Source of the DNA: Rhabdophis nuchalis
Taxonomy: Eukaryota > Chordata > Lepidosauria > Squamata > Natricidae
NCBI GenBank assembly: GCA_039707465.1
Contig: CM077645.1
Span: 149,477,503 to 149,541,502 of the forward strand
Direction of reading: 5' to 3'
DNA: 64,000 nucleotides
This document shows, piece after piece, positions 55,601 through 64,000 of the stretch. Made by a program: the position numbers and the translations under genes. Numbering within the stretch: position 1 is the stretch's first letter; each line of letters starts with the position of its first letter. The notes below the pieces were generated by a model, which did not search any database, had not been told where the DNA came from, and worked only from the letters and a program-made list of their open reading frames with translations.

Positions 55601-56586
55601 GAACTAAAGTATTAAGTACTTTGTCTGGTTGTCTTCACCTTGTATTGCCTTCTGGCACCAAGCAAGACATTAAGAGAAGCATTTGGTACTAAAGACCATT
55701 CAGCTTTTTAATCAGAATTACATGTTCCTCTGCAATTAAAGCAATTTTTTGGCATTTAAAAACTGAATCTCAGAAATGAGACATCACTACAAGAGAAACA
55801 TTTGGGAGAAAGATTTTGAGCCCTGTCCTTCCTCTTGTTCCCTGCATCAAATGTTTTAATTATTAAAAAGCTGGCAACTGATCCAGTTTCCTTGGAATAC
55901 CATTAAAGATTAGCTTCAACACCCACCCCCAAAAGGCCTTGATTAAAAAGAAAACTTGATCTCACTTTCTTTCTCTTTTTTAATCCTCCTCTGGGAATAT
56001 TGGAATTATATGTTTTTGATTATTTGTATTGACTTTTCCAGTTAAAAAAAAAGAAGAAGAACCACTCGGGCAAGCAATCAGTACAAGAGTCTGGAAAGAG
56101 ACTCAGAAAATTAACTTGGCAAAAAGCAGTTGATTTTACCCTAATTCTGCCGTTAACTGCCATGTCCCATTGTCCAGTTTTAACTATAGTTTGTACGGGT
56201 TTAGCAAATTGCTAAGGGATCTCATAAAGGAACAAATCTCCATACTTAATACTCTCTTTGCTTCAGGGTGCTTCCGACTTACCTGTTGCCTTGATATTTA
56301 ACTGTCTATGGGCAAGGTTTCCTTACTCTCCCTTCCCTTCCCTAGATCTGGAAACGTTCCATCATATGGATCTGTACCTGAATGATAAAGTTGGGACGAT
56401 TACAGAGTTCAGAATCTCTTCAGCCAAGAGACCTATGTGGCCTTAAATCCTATCAGTGGAAGCACCTCACTTTTAAGATGCACACAGTTACTAGCTTACA
56501 AACTCCAAAAGCAATGAGAGTCCATTACTGTAGTTCTATAAGCCGAAAAATATTTTTAATGCTTGCTATAGGTTGTTCAGGTTATG
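55601..56586. other. Non-coding single-copy DNA
   Basis: Nothing recognised. Confidence 0.4.
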
Positions 56587-56594
56587 TTGTAAAG

Positions 56595-56814
56595 CAGGGG
56601 TCTCCAACCTTTGCAACTTTAAGTCTGAAGGACTTCAGGATCTATATTCTGCTCAAAATATGGTAGATTGTTCTCTAGAACAGGCGTCTCCAACTTTTGC
56701 AACTTTAAGTCTGAAGGACTTCAGCTCCTAGAATTCTCCAGCCAGCAAGCTGGCTGGAGAATTCTGGGAGCTGAAGTCCTTCAGACTTAAAGTTGCAAAG
56801 ATTGGAGACCCCTG
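56595..56814. mobile_element. Composite hAT MITE (family A) with duplicated left arm
   Basis: The outer ends CAGGGGTCTCC (56595) and GGAGACCCCTG (56814) are flanked by a perfect 8-bp TSD, TTGTAAAG, at 56587-56594 and 56815-56822. Inside is a left arm alone (56595-56638), 52 bp of unrelated filler (56639-56690), then a complete hairpin element (56691-56814) whose own left flank lacks the TSD. Confidence 0.92.
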
Positions 56815-56822
56815 TTGTAAAG

Positions 56823-57287
56823 GCTATATGTTGTATGTCGTATAGGCTATAAGCTAAGCTCATATGTTTTCATACTGTTTTGTGTTTACCTACTGATCAG
56901 CAATAGCATTGGAACAAATAACATTACCGTACTGAATGAAGTCCAGTGTTGATTCTACTCTGGTGTTGTCCAGATGGTTTATACCAATTCCCTTAATTTC
57001 CAACCGTTTACAATCTGGTGTATATCATTTTCCTCTGACATAGGTTCCATTTTATCTCCATCTTTGTTTTGCTGCAATTCTGCTTATGAAAGCAGGATTA
57101 ACAAAAATAAATACACTTTTATTTTGTGGCAATAGTTGATAATTAAACCCTTGGAGTTTCTTTTTTTTAAAACAAAATATGGCCACCAGTTTAGATAGTT
57201 GTTTTACCTGATAAAGTGTACATGTGTGTGCCAAAAAAATTCAAGAGGTGGCCGTGTGTGTGATTGAAACCTGCCTGTCTTTAACCA
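56823..57287. other. Non-coding DNA
   Basis: Nothing recognised. Confidence 0.4.
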
Positions 57288-57295
57288 GTGTGCAT

Positions 57296-57713
57296 CAGGG
57301 GTGGGTTCCTGCCAGTTCTGAGATTCCACAAATCTACAGTGCTGTTTAGAACCAGTTCCAGCGCCCTCCCCACGCCCGTCCGTACATCATCAAGATGAAG
57401 AGCGAGAGGAGGAATTCTGGGAGTTGAAGTCCACAAGTCTTAAAGCTGTAAAGTTTGAACACCCCTGGGGGGGATTTCCTAAAGGGTTAGGAGTGCAAGG
57501 GTCTTGTAACTTGACAGTTTTAAGACTTGCTTGCTTCAAATGCCAGAGTTTCTGAGCCAACATTTTCATTGCTAAGCAAGAGCGTTGTTATGTGAGTTTC
57601 ACCACATTTTACAAGTTGGACATGCCCACCCAGTCACATGACTGCCAAGCCACTCCCACAAAGCAGGCCACACCTACAGAAGAGGTTCTAAAATATTTTG
57701 AAACCCACCACTG
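57296..57713. mobile_element. hAT-type element (family B), mosaic interior
   Basis: It opens CAGGGGTGGGTTCCTGCC and closes TTTGAAACCCACCACTG. A perfect 8-bp TSD, GTGTGCAT, lies at 57288-57295 and 57714-57721. The interior includes a right arm of a family A MITE (57411-57467, ending ACACCCCTG) and, at about 57560-57680, a segment shared with 44465-44575 (CCCAGTCACATGACTGC and a CACTCCCACAAA run). Confidence 0.93.
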
Positions 57714-57739
57714 GTGTGCATATATATATATTGAGCTGA

Positions 57740-57905
57740 GCATTTACTGGCCAGAGCCCCTTTCTGATGCCTATGTGGAGCTCACAGCAGATATTTCTCT
57801 CTTTGTGCCCAGAGAGAGAAACATCTCCTGCTACCTAGGATCCAACTCACAACCTCCTGATTGTGAGGAGAGAGCTCCATCTCTAAGCCACTATGCTGCT
57901 CTGCA
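57740..57905 (-). mobile_element. tRNA-derived SINE fragment
   Basis: On the minus strand: CATAGTGGCTTAGAGATGG (box A region), GGAGGTTGTGAGTTGGATCC (box B region), then a tail with a small inverted repeat, ATTTCTCTCT/AGAGAGAAAT. It shares its head with the SINE at 15746 but has a different tail. It is not a tRNA gene. Confidence 0.6.
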
Positions 57906-57971
57906 TGGAGAATGTTGTACCGACATGGAAATAAGGTGCAGACTAATGGTGAAGGGGACTCAGACTTGGTT

Positions 57972-58207
57972 TTGGCTGGTGAAGGGCTTAGAATGCAATA
58001 TTGCAAGCTACTTCTGCTGACTGTCGGCTACTTGCAAATGGGCAGTTCGAATGTCACCAGGCTCAAGGTTGACTCAGCCATCCAGCCTCCTGAGATTGGT
58101 AGAATGAGGACCCAGATTGTTAAGGGGAAATATGCTGACTCTGCAAAACGCTTAGTGAGGACTGTAAAAGCACTGTGGAGTGGTATATAAGTGTTATTGC
58201 TATTGCT
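57972..58207 (+). mobile_element. tRNA-derived SINE (type T)
   Basis: An eroded head (GGCTTAGAATGCAATATTGC), a box-B-like GCAGTTCGAATGTC, CTCAAGGTTGACTCAGCC, CCCAGATTGTTAAGGGG, and the end GTGGTATATAAGTG with GCTATTGCTA. Confidence 0.85.
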
Positions 58208-58734
58208 AAACCAAATTGAGGTATTTTGTATTCTTAGACAGGAACAAGTTATCAATGATTGGAGACCTACATTTTTGGTACCTCTTGTGCAGATAGTTAT
58301 AAAAGGTCAGGGAAAGAAAATGGGGCCATATGAATCAATCCATAGATTTGTATGGTTCAACACCCATTGTTACATTGTTCTAGAATTTATTAATACATCA
58401 ATCTATTTTTCCCCTGTCTTGGGGATGGGTGATCTCCCTTCTGTCTTGTTTCATTTCATTTTGGTATGGTTTTGTAGGATTATGGTTGATTTTGTGTTCT
58501 CCTGTTTGGTTTTGATTTTTTATGTTGGCCTTTTTTAATTGTAAACTACACAAAGTAAGCCTTAACATTTGACAAATAATTAGAGAAAATGAATAAATAA
58601 ACACTGAATGGGTAAGAAAGACAACGAGCCAAACAGGGTGCCCAAGTTAGTATGAGATGCTGGTGGAAGAGAGTGTCATCAGAGATGAGGAAGGGTGGAG
58701 AGCTGGACACAGAGGAGAGTACTGTGAAAATCAC

Positions 58735-58785
<51 letters not shown>

Positions 58786-59480
58786 ATGGAAGCAGCAGCC
58801 TCTGGAGACTGGCCAGAAAAGGTCAAGAGGTAATAGAGAATCAGGAGCAGATTGCCACATAGGATGGGAAGAATATTGGACTTTTGGTAATGTACTAGAT
58901 TGGGTAGTTTATTACATTGGGTTCCACAGCTGAAGGTCAAGCAGTTGTAGTGTAACCATGTTGTAGTGAGAGAATGGGGCTATTTGCCGGCATGGATTTC
59001 AGATCCTGAATCAGGTATAACATCAAGGTCAAGAAAGAGGGTAACTGTCATTTGTGAGACTATAATAGCACATTACAGTAGAACTGTCTCATGGCTCTTC
59101 AGCCATGAATGTCTCTGTGTGAAACCAGGCTACAGAGACAAGCTAGGACTCTACTTGGGTACTGACTGCTTAGATGTCTAGCGCAGCTCTTCATAGAATT
59201 GTTGAGGTGGGGTTTCATCTCAAAACTGGCATTGGAGTTCACAAGGCTTGTTGTATTGGGACAATTTCAACCTCTCTGCCCCGGAGTCGCTTGCAAGTTT
59301 ATTATTTCAACAGCCTTGTTACAAGTACTAACTAACCCAACATGTACAGCTGTGTACCTCATTGATGTGATTTTACTTTGTAGCAAGTAACATTTGATCT
59401 GAATGTCACCTTTGTTTTTCATTGGTGAGCAAAATGTAAAGCCCTGCAGGTTTAAACCCTAAACACTGCCAGTCCTAGGA
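58208..59480. other. Non-coding DNA with (GA)n
   Basis: A (GA)22 tract lies at 58738-58782. Frames around 58191-58538 and on the minus strand have no motif. Confidence 0.45.
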
Positions 59481-59481
59481 T

Positions 59482-59863
59482 CGTGATGGCAAACCTATAG
59501 CACATGTGCCACTTCGGGCACATGGAGCCATGTTACCGGCAGCCCATTTCTCTTTTGGGTTTCTGGCATGCATATGCGCATGATGATCGGCTAGCCTTCA
59601 TGTGTGCAGCAGTGCTGGAAACCAGAAGAGCTGGTCTTCCTTTTTCCTGTACAAGCATGCATACTGGCCAGCTGATCATTGCATGCGCATGCAGGCCAGA
59701 AACCTGGAAGACTAGCTGGCTGGCGCACATGTGCGTGCCGGAAACCAGAAGTTCATTTTTGGGCATGTGCATGTGCCCTGAGCAGCTCCTCTTCCGGGTT
59801 GCAGCCCAGTTGAGCACGCATGCTCCCTTTTTGGCACTCAGTGCTGAAAAACGTTACCATCAC
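59482..59863. mobile_element. hAT-type (Charlie-like) element remnant
   Basis: The left part GTGATGGCAAACCTATAGCA and right part GCTGAAAAACGTTACCATCAC are inverted-end-like, as in elements with GGCAAACC...GTTCGCCATCAC termini. The interior contains repeated GCGCATG and ACATGTGC words. The right end is cut by the element at 59864. Confidence 0.6.
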
Positions 59864-60179
59864 CAGTGGTGGGTTCGGATTCCATTCCAACCGGTATGGT
59901 TGGAATGGGCCCAGAGTGAACCACATAGGGGCATAGATGTGTTGTACCTACCTGTGATGCTTCCGCAAGCTTCCGCGACACTCCAGCTGCTCGACGTAGT
60001 GTCATGCAGGCAAGGTATGTGCCATGTCTGTGCGCGGAAGTGCCAAAAGCTTAAAGCACAGGTAAGGAGTGAGGGCGGGTGGGCGGGCCTTCCAGAGCAC
60101 CATACCAGAATGGTATCCAGGGCTCTGGGCAGGCTCCAGTACGCCTGTACCGGGGCATACCACCTGCAACCCACCACTG
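59864..60179. mobile_element. hAT-type element (family B), nested at the end of another hAT
   Basis: It opens CAGTGGTGGGTTCGGATTCC and closes CAACCCACCACTG. Octamers ACCATCAC (59856-59863) and GCTATCAC (60180-60187) match at 6 of 8 and derive from the terminus of the older element. The 301-codon frame from 59504 to 60409 runs through both elements and is not a gene. Confidence 0.82.
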
Positions 60180-60187
60180 GCTATCAC

Positions 60188-61679
60188 TATCTTATGACAT
60201 CTGAAAGGGTAGAGGGTTCTTGTGAAGTTTTGGAAGGTGCACCAGTTATGGCAAATCATGGACCAGCAAACCCTGAGAATAATAATTCAGGATCTCCACA
60301 TGGCTTGACTACTGCTGCATGGGAGGGGTGCCTTAGAGATGACATGAATGCAGTAATTTTAATGTTGATTTTTAAAAAAATGCTTACAGTACCTTACTCT
60401 TTACAATGAATGCTATATGCCCCAGCAGTGTGAAGAAATGGCATTTAAGTAAGCAATTAAAAATGAGTAACAAGACAAAAGTTAGAAAAGCCTGGTCCAC
60501 TTCCAATTTTGGGTCAGTGTATATAACTCCCATTGCCTGCTTAACAGAAAAATTCTTCCAGCCCTTATACAGTTTTAATCTTAGCTTCAAGCTTTAGCAT
60601 TCTGAAGGCTTGGAGCTGAATGCATCATGCAGCATAAAATTTCCATGCATCGCATGAAACCCACTTCATTGCTTCCACATTTCCAAATGTAAGTGAAAAC
60701 CTTGTTGTTGCTACTGTTGTTTTTTTAAAACCCACAATAGTATTCACAAACCATTTCTGGCATAAATCTTGACATTAAGCTGGTCTTTACCTTGTCTTGC
60801 TGCTTGAATCATTTATTTAAGTGGTGATAATAAAAGGTGTCAGCAATTCAGTTGTAAGCTCTTCAAGATTTTTTTGTGTGCGTTGACCTTTAAGTGTTTG
60901 GATCTTGACAGGTGAACTGTTCTTAACGTCTCCCATGAGATATGGTAGGGGCAAAGGCCAGGCACGCTAATGATAAAATTACCATTTACCTTTTTTTTTA
61001 ACCAGCCTCAGTGCCTGACATTAGAAATGTAGGTAACCTTTAACCTTTCTTCTGCACGGCTAGAGCTTATAGTGAAAGGAGCATAACCACAGCTGCAGAA
61101 AATGCCTTAAAAAGAAGGGATTAAATAAATCTACTGGTGAATTTAAGTGTGCTTTATTTTTTCCTATTATTTCTTTCTCAAAAGAAAAATACATTTTTTA
61201 GCAAAAAGCATTATTCCTTTTTCCAGATAGATATTTTCTGTATAGGCATGCAGAAGAATGAGTCGTTATCCTGAAATTGATATAGATAAATCCAGTTAAA
61301 ATTAAGATTTTCCAAATTCCAGCTATCCTATGTTGAACACTCTGGGAAGAAATGAAGTTAGAATAATTTCATAACCTTTTATCATTTACATTCCCCAAAA
61401 TTCCAGATCTTGGCTTCCATATGTAATTCTGCTCTATTATTTCCATTTTATTATTTCCATAAACCAATATATTAATGAAGAAAAGTTGGAAAAGGACACT
61501 GCCTAAAGACTTCAAAATAGTAGTAAATTTCTACCTGACTTTTTAAAAAGAAAAATATTACTTTAATTAAAAAAAGGAAATAAGCTGGTTGGCTGATAAG
61601 CGAAATATATTCGTCCGCCCCTGAATCTATAAGAAAACCTGTGGGCTCCACATCCTCAGAAAATAAAATAAGGCAGGCC
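60188..61679. other. Non-coding single-copy DNA, possible conserved segments
   Basis: No repeats or exons were seen. The stretch at about 60860-61100 is complex sequence (CAGGTGAACTG, CACGCTAATGATAAAATTAC) of the kind found in conserved enhancers; this is inference only. Confidence 0.35.
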
Positions 61680-61726
61680 TATTCTCAAATACAGCTCTAC
61701 CTGACTCTGTTGTTACATCCTCAAAC

Positions 61727-61967
61727 CAGAAGTGGGCTCCTACAGGTTTGGATTGGTTCTGCCAGGTGGTAACTTGGCCTGCCACACCCCCGAACTGGTT
61801 TTATCGATGGCGCTGTAGGCGCTGCCATCTTGTTTTTTTCCTTCTGTGCCTGCATAGAAGCATTTTTTTACTACTGCGCATGCGTGTGTAGTGAGCATCA
61901 AGCGTGTGTGTGGCCGAAACGCATCCCTGAGTGAACCGGCAGTAGTGGAAACCAGACCCCACCCCTG
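61727..61967. mobile_element. hAT-type element (family B)
   Basis: It opens CAGAAGTGGGCTCCTACAGG and closes AGACCCCACCCCTG. Interior ACTGCGCATGCGTGTG and TGAACCGGCAGTAGTGG blocks match relatives. The right-side TSD is lost, probably because of the adjacent CR1 insertion or a deletion. Confidence 0.7.
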
Positions 61968-61979
61968 AGGGATAGAATC

Positions 61980-62532
61980 TAGATCACGTGAAATGTTAAT
62001 GCCACTGTATGGTGCCTTGGTAAGGCCACACTTGGAATACTGCATACAGTTTTGGTCGCCACGATGTAGAAAAGACGTGGAGACTCTAGAAAGAGTGCAG
62101 AGAAGAGCAACCAAGATGATTAGGGGACTGGAGACTAAAACATATGAAGAACGGTTGCAGGAGCTGGGTATGTCTAGTTTGATGAAGAGAAGGACCAGGG
62201 GAGACATGATAGCAGTGTTCCAATATCTCAGAGGGTGCCACAAAGAAGAGGGAGTCAAACTATTCTCCAAGGCACCTGGGGGCAGGACAAGAAGCAATGG
62301 GTGGAAACTAATCAAGGAGAGAAGCAACTTAGAACTGAGGAGAAATTTCCTGACAGTTAGAACAATTAACCTATGGAACAGCTTGCCTCCAGAAGTTGTG
62401 AATGCCTCAACCCTGGAAGTCTTTAAAAAGATGTTAGATAGCCATTTGTCTGAAATGGTATAAGGTTCCTGCCCACGCAGGGGGTTGGACTAGAAGACCT
62501 ACAAGGTCCCTTCCAACTCTGCTATTGTATTG
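61980..62532 (+). mobile_element. CR1 LINE 3' end
   Basis: The frame 61993-62463 is open for 156 codons: MLMPLYGALVRPHLEYCIQF, LERVQRRATKMIRGLE, QELGMSSLMKRRTRGDM, TVRTINLWNSLPPEVV and LDSHLSEMV-stop. The 3' UTR GGGGGTTGGACTAGAAGACC ends in ATTGTATTGTAT. It is the least damaged CR1 here. Confidence 0.94.
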
Positions 62533-62665
62533 TATGCCTTCTGCTCCTGTCCTACTGTCCCCATTTTTTTGTATTCATTTCGTTTGTGCATGTTCACACT
62601 TATACCTGCCACCTTGTATATGTTTAAAAAACAAACAAATAAACAAACAAATAAATAAATAAATG

Positions 62666-63776
62666 GGTGCTCCATCACGCTCCCTCCTGCTTTACTTGCG
62701 TTTCAACTGACTCCCCCAAAGACCAAGATAAACTGAGCAGATCATAGAGAACATCATGGAGGAAATGCTTTTGCCTTTCCTCCTTCAAGTCAATGATGTT
62801 TGTGACTTGCTGCACCCATCATTGTAGTCAGGAAACCGATACCAGTCTCTCAAATATTCTCAGTTACAGCCACCCCACCAATTGCTTACCCATGATCTAT
62901 TACTTCAATGTCATACATGCAAAGTATGAATTTAGCAAAATACAATGTGTTCACCGACAGTAAAGATTTGCAGTAATCTTTAAGTAATTCATGCATCTTT
63001 TGAACGAAGCCACTCGAAAGTATTCTAGGCAATTTAAACACACGCACAAACAAACACATAAAGAGTTAATTTTATTTGTCTTTGCTAGATGGAGCTGTGT
63101 ATCCTTTCAATTCTGAAGCATAGTAGGAAAAGGGAACAATTTAGTGCAGTGTAATTCTGTGTTCATGAGCAAAAGATCATTGGCATTCAGTAAAATTACC
63201 TCCCATGAACAAGCAGCGCAGTTAAGCTGAATGAATAATTTTAATGGAATTCATGTAACTACTAGAACCGCTTCGTAAATCATGATAATTTAGGACTTAA
63301 AATGCATGGACAAAACATAAATCTTTATATTAAAAATTTGAAATTTTGCAAAATGTAAATGTTATTGGATCGGGGGCTGGAAGTAAAAGGACTTGCAGCC
63401 ACAAATCTTGTCACATTTTCATTGCTATAATAAGAAATATTCATAGAATGGGGCAAAAAAAAAAAAGGGTACAGATGGTATTGAAATATTCCTCAAATGC
63501 AATAAAAAATATAATTAAATGTCCAGGGAAGAAAGTGGTCTTTTGTAAAACTAATTAGAAGATTTGTATGGAAGCTGTGAATGACCAATCATTGGACAGA
63601 CAGAGAACGTCACCAAGCCAAACACCACGAAGAAGGCAATGGAAAAAGAGCAGGGTTTAACTATTTTATTGCCTTTTGATTACATGAAATATGTTTCATA
63701 AGAATGGGCATGAATGGGCATTTCTAGAGTAGACAAGAGGGATTTTGTAGAACTGAAAGGCAGAACAAGTACGAGA

Positions 63777-63849
<73 letters not shown>

Positions 63850-64000
63850 TCCCTTGGGAAGCTTGTGCTCAACTCACAGGTGATGAAAGGACATTGGCAG
63901 AGATGTCATTCCAGGGCGAATGAATGGGCAGAGTCATTTCCAGCTTATCAGATCACGTTCCACTTGTCTGAATACTCGTTTTACTTCTGTGTGCATCAAC
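62666..64000. other. Non-coding single-copy DNA
   Basis: No exon or repeat was recognised except the (GA)n tract at its end. The stretch 62930-63350 is AT-rich, complex and repeat-free. Confidence 0.4.
63774..63846. repeat. (GA)n microsatellite
   Basis: About 35 GA units, nearly perfect. Confidence 0.97.

Larger units (their letters stand above)
61680..62665 (+). mobile_element. Rex1/CR1-like LINE 3' end, interrupted by two insertions
   Basis: The left part (61690-61726, GCTCTACCTGACTCTGTTG and ACATCCTCAAACC) matches the end of the ORF at 46225-46255. The right part (62533-62665, TGTCCTACTGTCCCCAT, CTTATACCTGCCACCTTGTA and an (AAAC)n/(AAAT)n tail) matches the 3' UTR at 46340-46465. Between them lie a hAT element and a CR1 copy. 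Confidence 0.72.

Noticed and set aside
57800..57890. tRNA gene
   Set aside because: A and B box-like motifs are present but the cloverleaf is degenerate and a SINE tail follows.
59504..60409. 301-codon ORF without stops
   Set aside because: It spans two adjacent hAT-type elements, crosses their TSD and has no domain; its length is by chance in GC-rich DNA.
61740..62327. 195-codon minus-strand ORF
   Set aside because: It is antisense to the CR1 C-terminal coding frame and a hAT element; a similar antisense frame appears at the other CR1 copy (27705-27986).

Overview
The window is vertebrate nuclear DNA, most likely from a squamate reptile and probably a snake. It carries Sauria-type SINEs with a BovB-like tail, CR1 and L2-like LINE 3' ends, an R4-clade LINE, many short hAT hairpins, TA-flanked MITEs, and an (AATAG)n tract growing from a CR1 3' end as described in advanced snakes. 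The species call is inference. I found no convincing host protein-coding exon, tRNA or rRNA gene. Every ORF longer than about 130 aa belongs to a retroelement, crosses a repeat, or reads through low-complexity DNA.

Layout. 1-8 kb: hAT MITE, Penelope-like fragments (one with a hammerhead-like motif), a mitochondrial ND5 insertion (NUMT), a long compound microsatellite, and a 5'-truncated R4 LINE sitting between two (ATT)n tracts. 8-24 kb: mostly single-copy non-coding DNA with Rex1-like and L2-like LINE remnants, TA-flanked MITEs, several hAT elements with readable 8-bp target-site duplications (TSDs), a candidate conserved non-coding block near 17.2-17.8 kb, and a solo LTR inside a MITE at 23.0-23.5 kb. 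24-38 kb: two L2-like LINE copies, CR1 copies, Sauria and tRNA-derived SINEs, and a three-level nest at 31.8-32.7 kb. 38-48 kb: further hAT copies, including a 1.67-kb element with exact TSDs that carries a 136-bp minisatellite and a long GA-rich tract. 48.9-53.9 kb: a nearly complete but mutated L2-like LINE (endonuclease plus reverse transcriptase), followed by a second 5'-truncated copy whose reverse transcriptase is fully open. 54-64 kb: hAT insertions, a composite MITE, SINEs, an interrupted Rex1-like LINE, and single-copy non-coding DNA.

The elements form functional dependencies known from their families. LINEs (CR1, L2-like, R4, Rex1-like, and BovB inferred from the SINE tails) encode the copying machinery. 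SINEs use LINE machinery through shared 3' tails. The hAT and TA-flanked MITEs have no transposase here and must have been moved in trans. Nested insertions give relative ages. No multi-gene system (operon, CRISPR, gene cluster) is present. The most notable items are the R4 element between TAA-type repeats, the hAT element with an internal minisatellite, the composite MITE, the NUMT, and the open L2-like reverse transcriptase. Coordinates with stated TSDs are exact readings; other element edges are approximate to about 10-30 bases.
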